DNA from: Omnitrophica bacterium RIFOXYB12_FULL_50_7
GTDB lineage: Bacteria; Omnitrophota; Omnitrophia; Omnitrophales; Aquincolibacteriaceae
DNA: 5,722 nucleotides
Assembly: GCA_001804345.1 (NCBI GenBank)
Contig: MHFU01000012.1
Coordinates: 12,277-17,998, forward strand
Reading direction: 5' to 3'
Program-made: the position numbers and the translations under genes
Shown here: one piece after another, positions 1-5,718 of the stretch
Numbering within the stretch: position 1 is the first letter of the stretch
How the letters are laid out: every line of letters starts with the position of its first letter
Notes under the pieces: model-generated
Seen by the model: only the letters and a program-made list of their open reading frames with translations
The model's database searches: none
What the model was told of the DNA's origin: nothing

Positions 1-559
1 CAAACCCGTGCGAGAGCGTCACGACCTCCACCCTCGCGTTCCTCGCTGCCTGAATATCGATCGGGCTGTCCCCCACAAAGATCACTTCCTCTGTCAAGGC
101 GCCTGTTTTTTCCATTAAGTGATGGATCGCCGCCGGATCCGGCTTGAAGGGAAGGCCATTGTCCCCGGCTAATACCGAAATGAAATATTGCGCCACTCCG
201 AGCGCCTCGAGAATCTGCAAAGAAAAGGGATTGGGCTTATTCGTGATAACAGCTTGCTTGCGATCCTTGAAATGCTCCAGAAATTCGCGCGCGCCGGCAT
301 AGAGATGGGTGTGATCGAGCATGTGCTTTTTGTAATGCTCCCGGTAAAGTTTGGAACCCCGATCAGCGAGCGCTTCATCTTCCGTACGGAACACCTGTTT
401 AATGAGCGCGTGAAGACCGGTCCCAACGCAATCCTTGATCTCATCGTCCGTAAGGTCCGGCCCATTCAGCACTCCAAGCGCATACCGCACCCCGTTGATG
501 ATGTCTCGACGCGTATCCACGAGCGTCCCGTCAAGATCGTAAAGAATAAGCTTCTTCAT
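1..559 (-). CDS. HAD-superfamily phosphatase, phosphoglycolate phosphatase (Gph)-like, 3' end cut by window edge
   Basis: Translating the minus strand from the ATG at 559 gives 186 codons that stay open to base 1, so the C-terminus is missing; Gph-type proteins usually have about 210-230 residues, so only a short tail is lost. All four HAD motifs are visible: motif I DLDGT with nucleophile D8 and acid/base D10, motif II ITNK (T106), motif III FKPDP (K139), and motif IV GDSPID (D164, D168). Residues about 16-85 between motifs I and II form the helical C1 cap typical of Gph/PGMB-like enzymes. These are cytosolic Mg-dependent phosphomonoesterases; 2-phosphoglycolate, which is released when 3'-phosphoglycolate DNA ends are repaired, is the classic substrate, but the true substrate cannot be read from sequence. 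The start is supported by AAGGAG (564-569) four bases upstream. It follows the addA-like gene by 74 nt on the same strand, so co-transcription is possible; a weak TTGGAC/TATTTT pair could give its own promoter. Confidence 0.93.
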   Translation of the reverse strand, partial: MKKLILYDLDGTLVDTRRDIINGVRYALGVLNGPDLTDDEIKDCVGTGLHALIKQVFRTEDEALADRGSKLYREHYKKHMLDHTHLYAGAREFLEHFKDRKQAVITNKPNPFSLQILEALGVAQYFISVLAGDNGLPFKPDPAAIHHLMEKTGALTEEVIFVGDSPIDIQAARNARVEVVTLSHGF

Positions 560-597
560 GATTCTCCTTAATAAAAATAAATTGAGTAATCATGGCA

Positions 598-632
598 GTC
601 CAAGTCGCCCTTGATAAAAAAAAGACTTGGAC
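598..632 (-). repeat. Perfect 9-bp inverted repeat just after the addA stop
   Basis: GTCCAAGTC (598-606) and GACTTGGAC (624-632) are exact reverse complements separated by 17 nt. On the minus-strand transcript the stem starts one base after the TGA of the addA-like gene, and the loop begins with a run of eight U. This is not a standard Rho-independent terminator, because the U-run is in the loop and the sequence after the 3' arm is mixed. It could be a 3'-end protecting hairpin, a partial terminator or an attenuator before the phosphatase gene. The inverted repeat is seen directly; any role is inferred. Confidence 0.5.
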
Positions 633-633
633 G

Positions 634-3600
634 TCATACCCCTTCCCTCAACTCGCATGCTTGCGTCATTCGCTCATTGGAATAATCAAGGATCTTCTGC
701 TGCAAACTGCAGATCTTTTTCTCGAGGCCGTCGAAAAAATCCACGGACTTTTCCGCAGGGAACGGAAGTATGACAGCTTTTTGATTCTTGAGATAGTAAA
801 TGATGGAAGAACGGACCGGAAGTTTCAGAATCCTTTCGGCGGCAAGCGCGTAGATCTCGAGCTGAAGGTCATAAGCGCTCTTCTTTGCCGCCTCTTCATC
901 CCCCGCCGCAGTCTTGTAATCAAGGATATGCCATTCGCCTTTTCCATCCTCGAACAAAATATCGATCTTGCCATGAATCAGCCCACGGCGCTCGTTTAGC
1001 ACAAAATCGATCTCGCGTTTGACCTGCCTGGCTTTTCTGAGTTCGTGAAAAATAGGCTGCTTCATAAAATCTCGAACGATCTTCCGCGCGCCAGTTACGG
1101 CCTCTTTTCCAAAACAACCGAAGACCCGCTCGAGCGCCTCCGGCTCCAGGAAGCGTCCCGGCTCCTTAAAATCCAGATGCTCAAAAAATCCATGCATGAC
1201 TGTCCCGATACTTTTCGATTTCATCGAAGATGAAATCGGGGCGGTCTCGACTACCCTCTCTGTAAAAAAATTAAAAGCCGAGGCTGTTCCGAAATCAGCC
1301 GCAGAAAAATCTTCGTCATGAAAGACCGCGTCTCCCCCAGCCCATTCGTTCTCCCCAACTGTCCATCCGATCTGGTACGTACGCCAAAATTCCTTCGGGT
1401 CTTTTTGAAAAAGCACATACGCCGAAACTGGAAGATCGATGCTCCTCGGAAGCGCGGGACTCGTTCCCCGGCTGGTGTCTTTTCCCGAAAGAGCTTTCCC
1501 GTTCCACTTTGTATCTTTTACAAGAGCCTCAACTTTTTCACGAAAATCCTCTTTACCCTCGATGCGCGACCTGACAGAACTATCGGGATCGATTGAGAGC
1601 TTCATTGGCAAACCCTCAAGGATCGCCATAACCCAATCCATCCAGGAGGCCATCTCGCGAAAACTTTCCTTCTCTTCTTTTTTCTTCTTATGAACCCCGC
1701 TTAAGAATAGCCGCGACTTCGCGCGCGTCACTGCCACATAAAAAAGCCGTTTCCATTCTTCCTCGTCACGCCTCGCGATCTCGCCATCCACCCATTTGAA
1801 AAAATAAGGCTTTTGCATCTCAGGATCGTTTTCATCGGGCACCTGCATGGCATAGCCGTCTGCCGCATGAGCGATCACGGCCTTGGAATCTGATCGCGAA
1901 CCCTGATGCCCCATATCCGCCACGAACACGACCGGGAATTCCAGCCCCTTGGCCGCGTGCACACTCATCATGCGCACCGCCTCGACGCTTGTTTCAAGCA
2001 CGATCTGCGCCTCAGATTCGCGAACCTCCTGAGCTCTGAGCCGCTTTAAAATATTCAAGAAAACGGCCAGCGACATTCGTTCGTAGGTCTCGTATTCCCT
2101 GACCATCGCCATGAGTTTCTTGAGATTCGCGTACCGGCGAACGCCCTTCGGGTCCATAAGGACCGAAAGCTCATAGCCCGTATCTTCGAGCATTTTGTCG
2201 ATCAATTCCGAAAGCGGAATCCGGTCCTTGAGTTCCCCCAACATACGCGTGAGTTTCAAGAACGCCTCAAGCCGCGTCCTTTGCTCTTGGGAAATCTCTT
2301 TAACGAGGTCTAAGGCTTTTAGCGCATGAAAAAGGGGCGCCTCTTCATGCTTCGCCTTGGCATGACGCGACAGCCAGAAGAGCGAATCATCGGTAATATG
2401 GAAAAGGGGAGAGCGGAGCGTCGCAGCAAGAGGAATATCCGCAAGCGGCCGCTCGAGATGTGAAAGAAAACTCATCATGTCCTGGATCTCGGGCTGCTCG
2501 TAAAACCCCCGACCCGCAACGATAAAATAAGGCACGCCGGCGGATTTAAAGGCATCCTCATAAATACCGCTCAAGGTCATTGCCTGAAAAAGTACCGCGA
2601 TCTCGCCGTAAGGGATCTTATCTTTTTCATGGAGCTCACAAATTCGCGACGCGATCGTTCGGGCCTCACGCAAACGGGCAGAGCGCCTGTCCTCCTTCTC
2701 TTTCAGCCCAGTCACAAGCACTTCAACCGCCGGCCCCGCCGGCGACCCTGGCCACACCGGGTGTGTACGGTACACACCCGGTGTGGCCAGGGTGTTTACG
2801 CGGAGGGGCTCAAAAGGAAAGGCATCCTCCGCCCAGAGTGTTTTAAAGAATCCATTCACAAAGTCGAGCACAGGCGGATCGCTCCGGAAACTCTCGGAAA
2901 GGAAAATCCTCTCGCCTTCTGCGCCATCCCCATAAAGCTTTTCTTTTGCAAGAAAGATCCCCGGTTCAGCGCCGCGAAACCCGTAGATCGACTGTTTATA
3001 GTCGCCCACCATAAAAAGATTATTCCCGGACGAAAGGAGCTCGACGAATTCCATCTGAAGAAAATTCGTATCCTGAAACTCATCGACCAGGATGAATTTG
3101 AACTCACGCTGATACCGCTCCCGGAGCTTCTGGAGCGCCGGCTTCTCCCCCCGGAAAAGTCCCACGGCTTTCATCTGCAAATCATCAAAATCCAAAAAGC
3201 CCTTTTCTTTTTTCTTGGCACTGTAGGCCACCTCGAAGGCTAACGCCAAAGATTCGAATTTTTCCTTCCAAGGTTCGGCAAGTGGTCCCATACGAAGCGC
3301 AGCCAAATCCTCCAGAAGTGAGCGCCACTCTTTCCAGCCCGCTTTGCGTTTTCCTTTATAAAGCGCGCTCCATTCCCTGAAATCCCGGAAAGTTCCTCCG
3401 TCCCATTTTTTATTGTTGAAAAATCGCCCCCAGGCCTCGGCATCGATCTCTTCGAGTTTTAAGAGAAGCGCCTGCGCTTCGCGGGGCAACTCCTCTTCCC
3501 TTTTCGCCAAAACCTCCTGTTCTTTTTTTTCATTCTCCAGGAAAAACTCCCGGAGGCTTTTACCTTCGTGCCGCGCCGCGGTGAGAACTTTGAGGATCCC

Positions 3601-4068
3601 CGCACGCGCGACACTCTCTCCGTAAACCAGCAAAAATTCGAAGGCTTCATCTTTTTCTTCGTAAAGTTTCGTGATCATCTCGCGCATTGCTTCTTCTTTT
3701 AAAAGCTCGGACTGCTCCGTCTCGATCACACGAAAATCCGGATCCACACCCGCCTCGATCGGATGTTCCTTTAAAAGGCGTGACGCGAAACTGTGAAAGG
3801 TGGAGATCGCGGCTTTTTCAAGATCGCGCCGTGGCCGCTCCAGTCCCCATTCACGAAAACTCCTGGAAAGACGCGTCTTGATCTCATTTGCCGCTTTCTC
3901 CGTAAAAGTCAGGACGAGAAGCTCGGTGAGGGTGGCTTTTTGCGTGCGGAGCAAATGAAGGATCCTCTCGACAAGGACCCGCGTTTTGCCGGTCCCGGCC
4001 CCTGCCGACACAAGGATGTTCTTTCCGACTGTTTGGACAGCTTTTTTTTGAACTTCTGTGAGAGTCAT
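634..4068 (-). CDS. addA: AddA-type UvrD-family helicase with C-terminal RecB-like nuclease
   Basis: This 1144-residue protein is a complete superfamily 1A helicase fused to a PD-(D/E)XK nuclease. Visible helicase motifs in order: Q-motif Q7; Walker A AGAGTGKT (22-29, K28); Ia TFTEKAA (54-60); II VDEFQDT (328-334); III GDYKQSIYGFRGA (355-367); IV SESFRSD (391-397); V VHAAKGLEF (703-711); VI LFYVAVTRAK (775-784). The nuclease domain shows GTVMH (H959), GKID (D1036), DYKT (D1050, K1052) and the QLEIY helix (Q1069, Y1073), so all key residues are present. AddA-type enzymes, with AddB, unwind and resect double-strand breaks in the cytoplasm to load RecA; Bacillus AddA is about 1230 residues, so the length fits. 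The ATG at 4068 is chosen because the Q-motif begins at residue 7 and the next Met is residue 129; there is no clear Shine-Dalgarno sequence before it. addB is not next to it: the upstream gene is divergent pilZ. Residues 426-441 are encoded by a perfect palindrome (see 2745-2793). A stand-alone AddA-like or RecB-like paralogue is the alternative reading. Confidence 0.93.
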   Translation of the reverse strand: MTLTEVQKKAVQTVGKNILVSAGAGTGKTRVLVERILHLLRTQKATLTELLVLTFTEKAANEIKTRLSRSFREWGLERPRRDLEKAAISTFHSFASRLLKEHPIEAGVDPDFRVIETEQSELLKEEAMREMITKLYEEKDEAFEFLLVYGESVARAGILKVLTAARHEGKSLREFFLENEKKEQEVLAKREEELPREAQALLLKLEEIDAEAWGRFFNNKKWDGGTFRDFREWSALYKGKRKAGWKEWRSLLEDLAALRMGPLAEPWKEKFESLALAFEVAYSAKKKEKGFLDFDDLQMKAVGLFRGEKPALQKLRERYQREFKFILVDEFQDTNFLQMEFVELLSSGNNLFMVGDYKQSIYGFRGAEPGIFLAKEKLYGDGAEGERIFLSESFRSDPPVLDFVNGFFKTLWAEDAFPFEPLRVNTLATPGVYRTHPVWPGSPAGPAVEVLVTGLKEKEDRRSARLREARTIASRICELHEKDKIPYGEIAVLFQAMTLSGIYEDAFKSAGVPYFIVAGRGFYEQPEIQDMMSFLSHLERPLADIPLAATLRSPLFHITDDSLFWLSRHAKAKHEEAPLFHALKALDLVKEISQEQRTRLEAFLKLTRMLGELKDRIPLSELIDKMLEDTGYELSVLMDPKGVRRYANLKKLMAMVREYETYERMSLAVFLNILKRLRAQEVRESEAQIVLETSVEAVRMMSVHAAKGLEFPVVFVADMGHQGSRSDSKAVIAHAADGYAMQVPDENDPEMQKPYFFKWVDGEIARRDEEEWKRLFYVAVTRAKSRLFLSGVHKKKKEEKESFREMASWMDWVMAILEGLPMKLSIDPDSSVRSRIEGKEDFREKVEALVKDTKWNGKALSGKDTSRGTSPALPRSIDLPVSAYVLFQKDPKEFWRTYQIGWTVGENEWAGGDAVFHDEDFSAADFGTASAFNFFTERVVETAPISSSMKSKSIGTVMHGFFEHLDFKEPGRFLEPEALERVFGCFGKEAVTGARKIVRDFMKQPIFHELRKARQVKREIDFVLNERRGLIHGKIDILFEDGKGEWHILDYKTAAGDEEAAKKSAYDLQLEIYALAAERILKLPVRSSIIYYLKNQKAVILPFPAEKSVDFFDGLEKKICSLQQKILDYSNERMTQACELREGV
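1216..1238. repeat. Perfect 10-bp inverted repeat with 3-nt loop inside addA
   Basis: CGATTTCATC (1216-1225) and GATGAAATCG (1229-1238) are exact reverse complements around the loop GAA. The site encodes roughly residues P944-S951, in the stretch just before the nuclease motif GTVMH. An overlapping outer pair, CCCGAT (1204-1209) and ATCGGG (1235-1240), could form a competing stem. It may be a chance palindrome in coding sequence or a hairpin in the mRNA; no function is claimed. Confidence 0.5.
2728..2744. repeat. Short GC-only inverted repeat abutting the 49-bp palindrome
   Basis: CGCCGGC (2728-2734) and GCCGGCG (2738-2744) are reverse complements around CCC. It lies directly against the larger palindrome at 2745 and encodes the small Ser-Pro-Ala-Gly-Pro-Ala stretch (residues 442-447) of the AddA-like protein. 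Its GC-only make-up contrasts with the surrounding coding sequence. It may be part of the same inserted unit, giving a 66-bp (22-codon) block at 2728-2793. Confidence 0.5.
2745..2793. repeat. Perfect 49-bp palindrome inserted in frame in addA
   Basis: Bases 2745-2768 and 2770-2793 are exact 24-nt reverse complements around a single central G at 2769; the left arm begins ACCCTGGCCACACC and the right arm ends GGTGTGGCCAGGGT. The palindrome starts on a codon boundary of the minus-strand addA-like gene and encodes residues 426-441 (TLATPGVYRTHPVWPG) plus the first base of codon 442. The plus strand read in the aligned frame gives the same 16 residues except Gly for Arg in the middle. Each arm also contains a smaller imperfect palindrome around ACACCGGGTGT. 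It lies between helicase motif IV (391-397) and the next beta-strand-like segment (VEVLVTGL), where family members have a variable loop. The reading frame is kept, so the gene should still be functional. No target-site duplication is obvious. Confidence 0.9.
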
Positions 4069-4201
4069 AATTGATCGTTATTGCTATGCTTTGATTATCA
4101 AAATAATTTTATGCTAAAAATATTCTGGCTGCTTTCATTTCATATTATACAAAAAAGTACCTGGCTATGGCAAAAATGAATTTATAGGTTATACTTCACC
4201 C
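4069..4201. promoter_or_regulatory. Divergent AT-rich intergenic region between addA and pilZ
   Basis: This 133-bp AT-rich spacer must hold the promoters of both divergent genes. Towards addA the clearest element is a 13-bp palindrome, TTTGATTATCAAA (4090-4102). Read on the minus strand it contains GATAAT (4094-4099), a fair -10 hexamer about 25 nt before the addA ATG, but no good -35 is seen at the right distance. Such a palindrome over a -10 could be an operator. Towards pilZ there is TATACT close to the ATG, described separately, and a second -10-like ATATTATAC at 4142-4150. No Shine-Dalgarno sequence is clear for either gene. Confidence 0.5.
4167..4195 (+). promoter_or_regulatory. Putative pilZ promoter giving a leaderless mRNA
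   Basis: ATGGCA (4167-4172, 4 of 6 matches to TTGACA) is followed after a 17-nt spacer by TATACT (4190-4195, 5 of 6 matches to TATAAT). Transcription usually starts about 7 nt beyond the -10, which here is the A of the pilZ ATG at 4202. No Shine-Dalgarno sequence precedes that ATG, which agrees with a leaderless message. The hexamers are seen; promoter use is inferred. Confidence 0.5.
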
Positions 4202-4645
4202 ATGGAAAATGAAAAGCGGAAATTTTTCAGACATCCGATCAAGGTTCCGATCCAGCTCACGCGGGTCGAAAAGAACACTTCGTCGAACGGGTATGCGGAG
4301 AATCTTTCGCAAGGCGGGCTGGCTTTCTTTTGGCCAGAGCACATTCCCGAAGGAACGCATCTGCAGCTGTCCATCCCGATCGAGAAACAACTTTTTAAAA
4401 TGAACGCCCTCGTTACACACGCCCAGAAAGACGTGGACACCGGCCTTTTCAAGACGGGCGTCTGTTTTGATGATTCCGTGGACTCCTTCCGCGCCAAACT
4501 CGCCGAAGAGATCCTCCAAATCCGTCAATATCGCGAAAAAATGTCTCTCCTCAGGGGACACCCATTTTCAGAAGAGGAAGCTGCGAAGATATGGATTGAC
4601 CGAAACGCCGAGAATTTCGCGAAAGTGCTGGGGCCGACTTCCTGA
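4202..4645 (+). CDS. PilZ-domain protein, predicted c-di-GMP receptor
   Basis: This 147-residue soluble protein starts with a PilZ domain (about residues 4-95). The two c-di-GMP binding motifs are intact: RKFFR (R6-R10, the RxxxR motif) and NLSQGG (N34, S36, G39, the D/NxSxxG motif). The remaining residues 96-147 form a charged, probably helical tail (EEILQIRQYREK, then SEEEAAKIWIDRNAENFAKV) not needed for binding and perhaps used for partner contact; similar tails occur in small stand-alone PilZ proteins. There is no signal peptide or membrane segment. PilZ proteins bind c-di-GMP and pass the signal to motility, pili, secretion or polysaccharide systems; which target applies here cannot be told. 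The start is fixed because the RxxxR motif begins at residue 6. No Shine-Dalgarno sequence is present, and a -10-like TATACT ends six bases before the ATG. It converges with an EAL-domain gene, suggesting a shared c-di-GMP theme. Confidence 0.92.
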   Translation: MENEKRKFFRHPIKVPIQLTRVEKNTSSNGYAENLSQGGLAFFWPEHIPEGTHLQLSIPIEKQLFKMNALVTHAQKDVDTGLFKTGVCFDDSVDSFRAKLAEEILQIRQYREKMSLLRGHPFSEEEAAKIWIDRNAENFAKVLGPTS

Positions 4646-4661
4646 CCGAGTTCTCCGGTCA
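4643..4661. terminator. Hairpin holding the stop codons of both convergent genes
   Basis: TGACCG (4643-4648) and CGGTCA (4656-4661) form a 6-bp stem with a 7-nt loop. The TGA of pilZ (4643-4645) is the first three bases of one arm, and the TGA of the EAL gene (4661-4659) is the mirror image in the other. Only 13 nt separate the genes, so this may help end transcription in both directions, but there is no U-run on either side; intrinsic termination is therefore uncertain. Confidence 0.4.
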
Positions 4662-5405
4662 TTCCTCCGGCAATTGAAGAGAAAGAATCAATTCCCTGGC
4701 AGGCTTAGCGAAAAAGAATCCCTGGCCGTAACGGATCCCCATATTACGGATAAACTCAAGGTCGGAGGGATGCTCCACGCCTTCCGCGACCATCTCGGAG
4801 CCGTTCACGCGTCCCAAATGCACCATCTCACGGACGATCTGTTGATTGAGATAATTGCTCGCGATCCCCTGGACCAGCTGAAGGTCGATCTTCAGAAAAT
4901 CCGGCCTGAGTGAGACCAGCTGGGAGGTCTTGACGCTGATATCATCGATGTCATCCAGCGCGAAACGGTAGCCAAAAGCCCGGATAAATTCCACACCGCG
5001 TTGGATGAACGCAAAATCCGATTTCTTCACGCCTTCGGTCAATTCAAAAACAACCTTGTTGCAGTAAGCCTTCAAACCCTTTAAAAATTCTTCACCCTCT
5101 TTCCCCTGGAAGAAAGCTTGCTCCAGCGTGAGCGGCTCAATATTAAGGAAAAGGCATTGGCCATCCTGCAGTTCGGGAAGGACCTTGATAGCGGATTCAA
5201 GACAATGAAAATCAAACGGGATCACCGTCCCTTTTTCATAGGCCCGGCGGAACATCTCCGCGGGCATTTCCTTGTCGCTCCGGGCCAAAGCCTCATACCC
5301 GATCACATCCCCGGTCGCGATATCCACGATCGGTTGGTAGAAGGAATAGAGGGTGTTTTTAAATTCCGCCTGATGTTTTTTAAAAAAATTAAAATTAAAT
5401 GACAT
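4659..5405 (-). CDS. Stand-alone EAL-domain protein (c-di-GMP phosphodiesterase family)
   Basis: This 248-residue protein is essentially one EAL domain with no GGDEF, PAS or membrane part. Visible family residues: YQPIVD (23-28), EALAR (E38-R42), LNIEP (N88), FELTE (E121, E124), LDD (D151, D152), LKID (K172, D174), AEGVE (E208) and GQGFFFAKP (Q228). These cover the metal ligands and the general-base lysine that hydrolyse c-di-GMP to pGpG. The usual loop 6 sequence DDFG-x-G is replaced by DDIDDIS, so metal binding or dimer-linked activation may be changed; it could be an active enzyme of altered control or a c-di-GMP sensor. The ATG at 5405 is preferred over the in-frame TTG at 5432 because GAGG (5411-5414) lies five bases before it and the domain needs no more N-terminus. 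It converges with the PilZ gene and has its own promoter-like sequence upstream. Confidence 0.9.
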   Translation of the reverse strand: MSFNFNFFKKHQAEFKNTLYSFYQPIVDIATGDVIGYEALARSDKEMPAEMFRRAYEKGTVIPFDFHCLESAIKVLPELQDGQCLFLNIEPLTLEQAFFQGKEGEEFLKGLKAYCNKVVFELTEGVKKSDFAFIQRGVEFIRAFGYRFALDDIDDISVKTSQLVSLRPDFLKIDLQLVQGIASNYLNQQIVREMVHLGRVNGSEMVAEGVEHPSDLEFIRNMGIRYGQGFFFAKPARELILSLQLPEE

Positions 5406-5442
5406 TTTTTCCTCAGGATTATTTTTCCACAAAACCGATGAA

Positions 5443-5471
5443 ATTATACACGACCCGTCGCGGAATTACCA
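5443..5471 (-). promoter_or_regulatory. Putative promoter of the EAL gene
   Basis: On the minus strand a perfect -10 hexamer TATAAT (5448-5443) lies 37 nt before the EAL gene ATG, giving a leader of about 30 nt that carries GAGG. The region 17 nt further upstream (5471-5466) reads TGGTAA, a poor -35, so the promoter may be weak, activator-dependent or use another sigma factor. The call rests mainly on the -10. Confidence 0.45.
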
Positions 5472-5599
5472 GGAACGCCAAAAATCCGGGTGCATGACCG
5501 TAGTTGCAGGTAAAAGAAGCGAAAGCCGCATGCCTCCCGAACGTTCGGCTCGCCCCAGCGAGGCTCGCCTCACTCGCGCGCTCGACGAGGAGAGGTTTG

Positions 5600-5659
5600 C
5601 CAGAGACAGCTCTCGGAGCCCTTCGAGCTGGGTCCCGCCCAATTCTCTGGTTTTATTTT
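5600..5659 (+). terminator. Terminator-like nested hairpin with T-rich tail
   Basis: Outer arms CCAGAGA (5600-5606) and TCTCTGG (5644-5650) are perfect reverse complements. Directly inside, CAGCTC (5607-5612) pairs with GAGCTG (5625-5630), leaving a 13-nt bulge on the 3' side. On the plus strand the outer stem is followed at once by TTTTATTTT (5651-5659). The shape fits a Rho-independent terminator or a small structured RNA read left to right, yet no plus-strand gene ends here. The pairing is seen; the function is uncertain. Confidence 0.35.
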
Positions 5660-5676
5660 CCATAGGGTGAATTGGA

Positions 5677-5718
5677 CGGCACTGATTACACGTTATTTTA
5701 TTATGAGAATCAGTGCCG
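5677..5718. repeat. 11-bp perfect inverted repeat around an AT-rich centre
   Basis: CGGCACTGATT (5677-5687) and AATCAGTGCCG (5708-5718) are exact reverse complements separated by 20 nt of AT-rich sequence (5688-5707) that includes TATTTTATTAT. It could be an operator pair around a promoter of a gene to the right, the end of a small mobile element, or a hairpin. The window ends four bases later, so context is missing. Confidence 0.6.

Noticed and set aside
188..571. Plus-strand open frame opposite the phosphatase gene
   Set aside because: It is the antisense shadow of a gene whose four HAD motifs are all intact on the minus strand.
2629..3243. Long plus-strand frame (204 codons) opposite addA
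   Set aside because: It lies opposite helicase motifs II-IV, which are intact on the minus strand; its peptide similarity at 2745-2793 comes only from the palindrome.
634..4068. Reading the helicase as RecB or as plain UvrD/PcrA
   Set aside because: Plain UvrD/PcrA lack the C-terminal nuclease seen here; RecB is possible in principle, but no recC or recD is adjacent and the length and motif spacing suit AddA.
4111..4179. 22-codon hydrophobic plus-strand frame between addA and pilZ
   Set aside because: It has no ribosome binding site, is very short, and overlaps the probable pilZ -35 region.
5406..5432. Longer EAL protein starting at an in-frame TTG (5432)
   Set aside because: The ATG at 5405 has GAGG five bases upstream, and the extra nine residues cover that ribosome site.
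5600..5650. Possible tRNA remnant, because of a TTCGAGC-like T-loop string
   Set aside because: No acceptor, D or anticodon stems can be drawn around it.
5466..5663. 65-codon minus-strand open frame upstream of the EAL gene
   Set aside because: Arg/Ser/Leu-rich composition in a GC-rich repeat-like stretch, no ribosome binding site, no recognisable domain; it also overlaps the -35 region of the EAL promoter.
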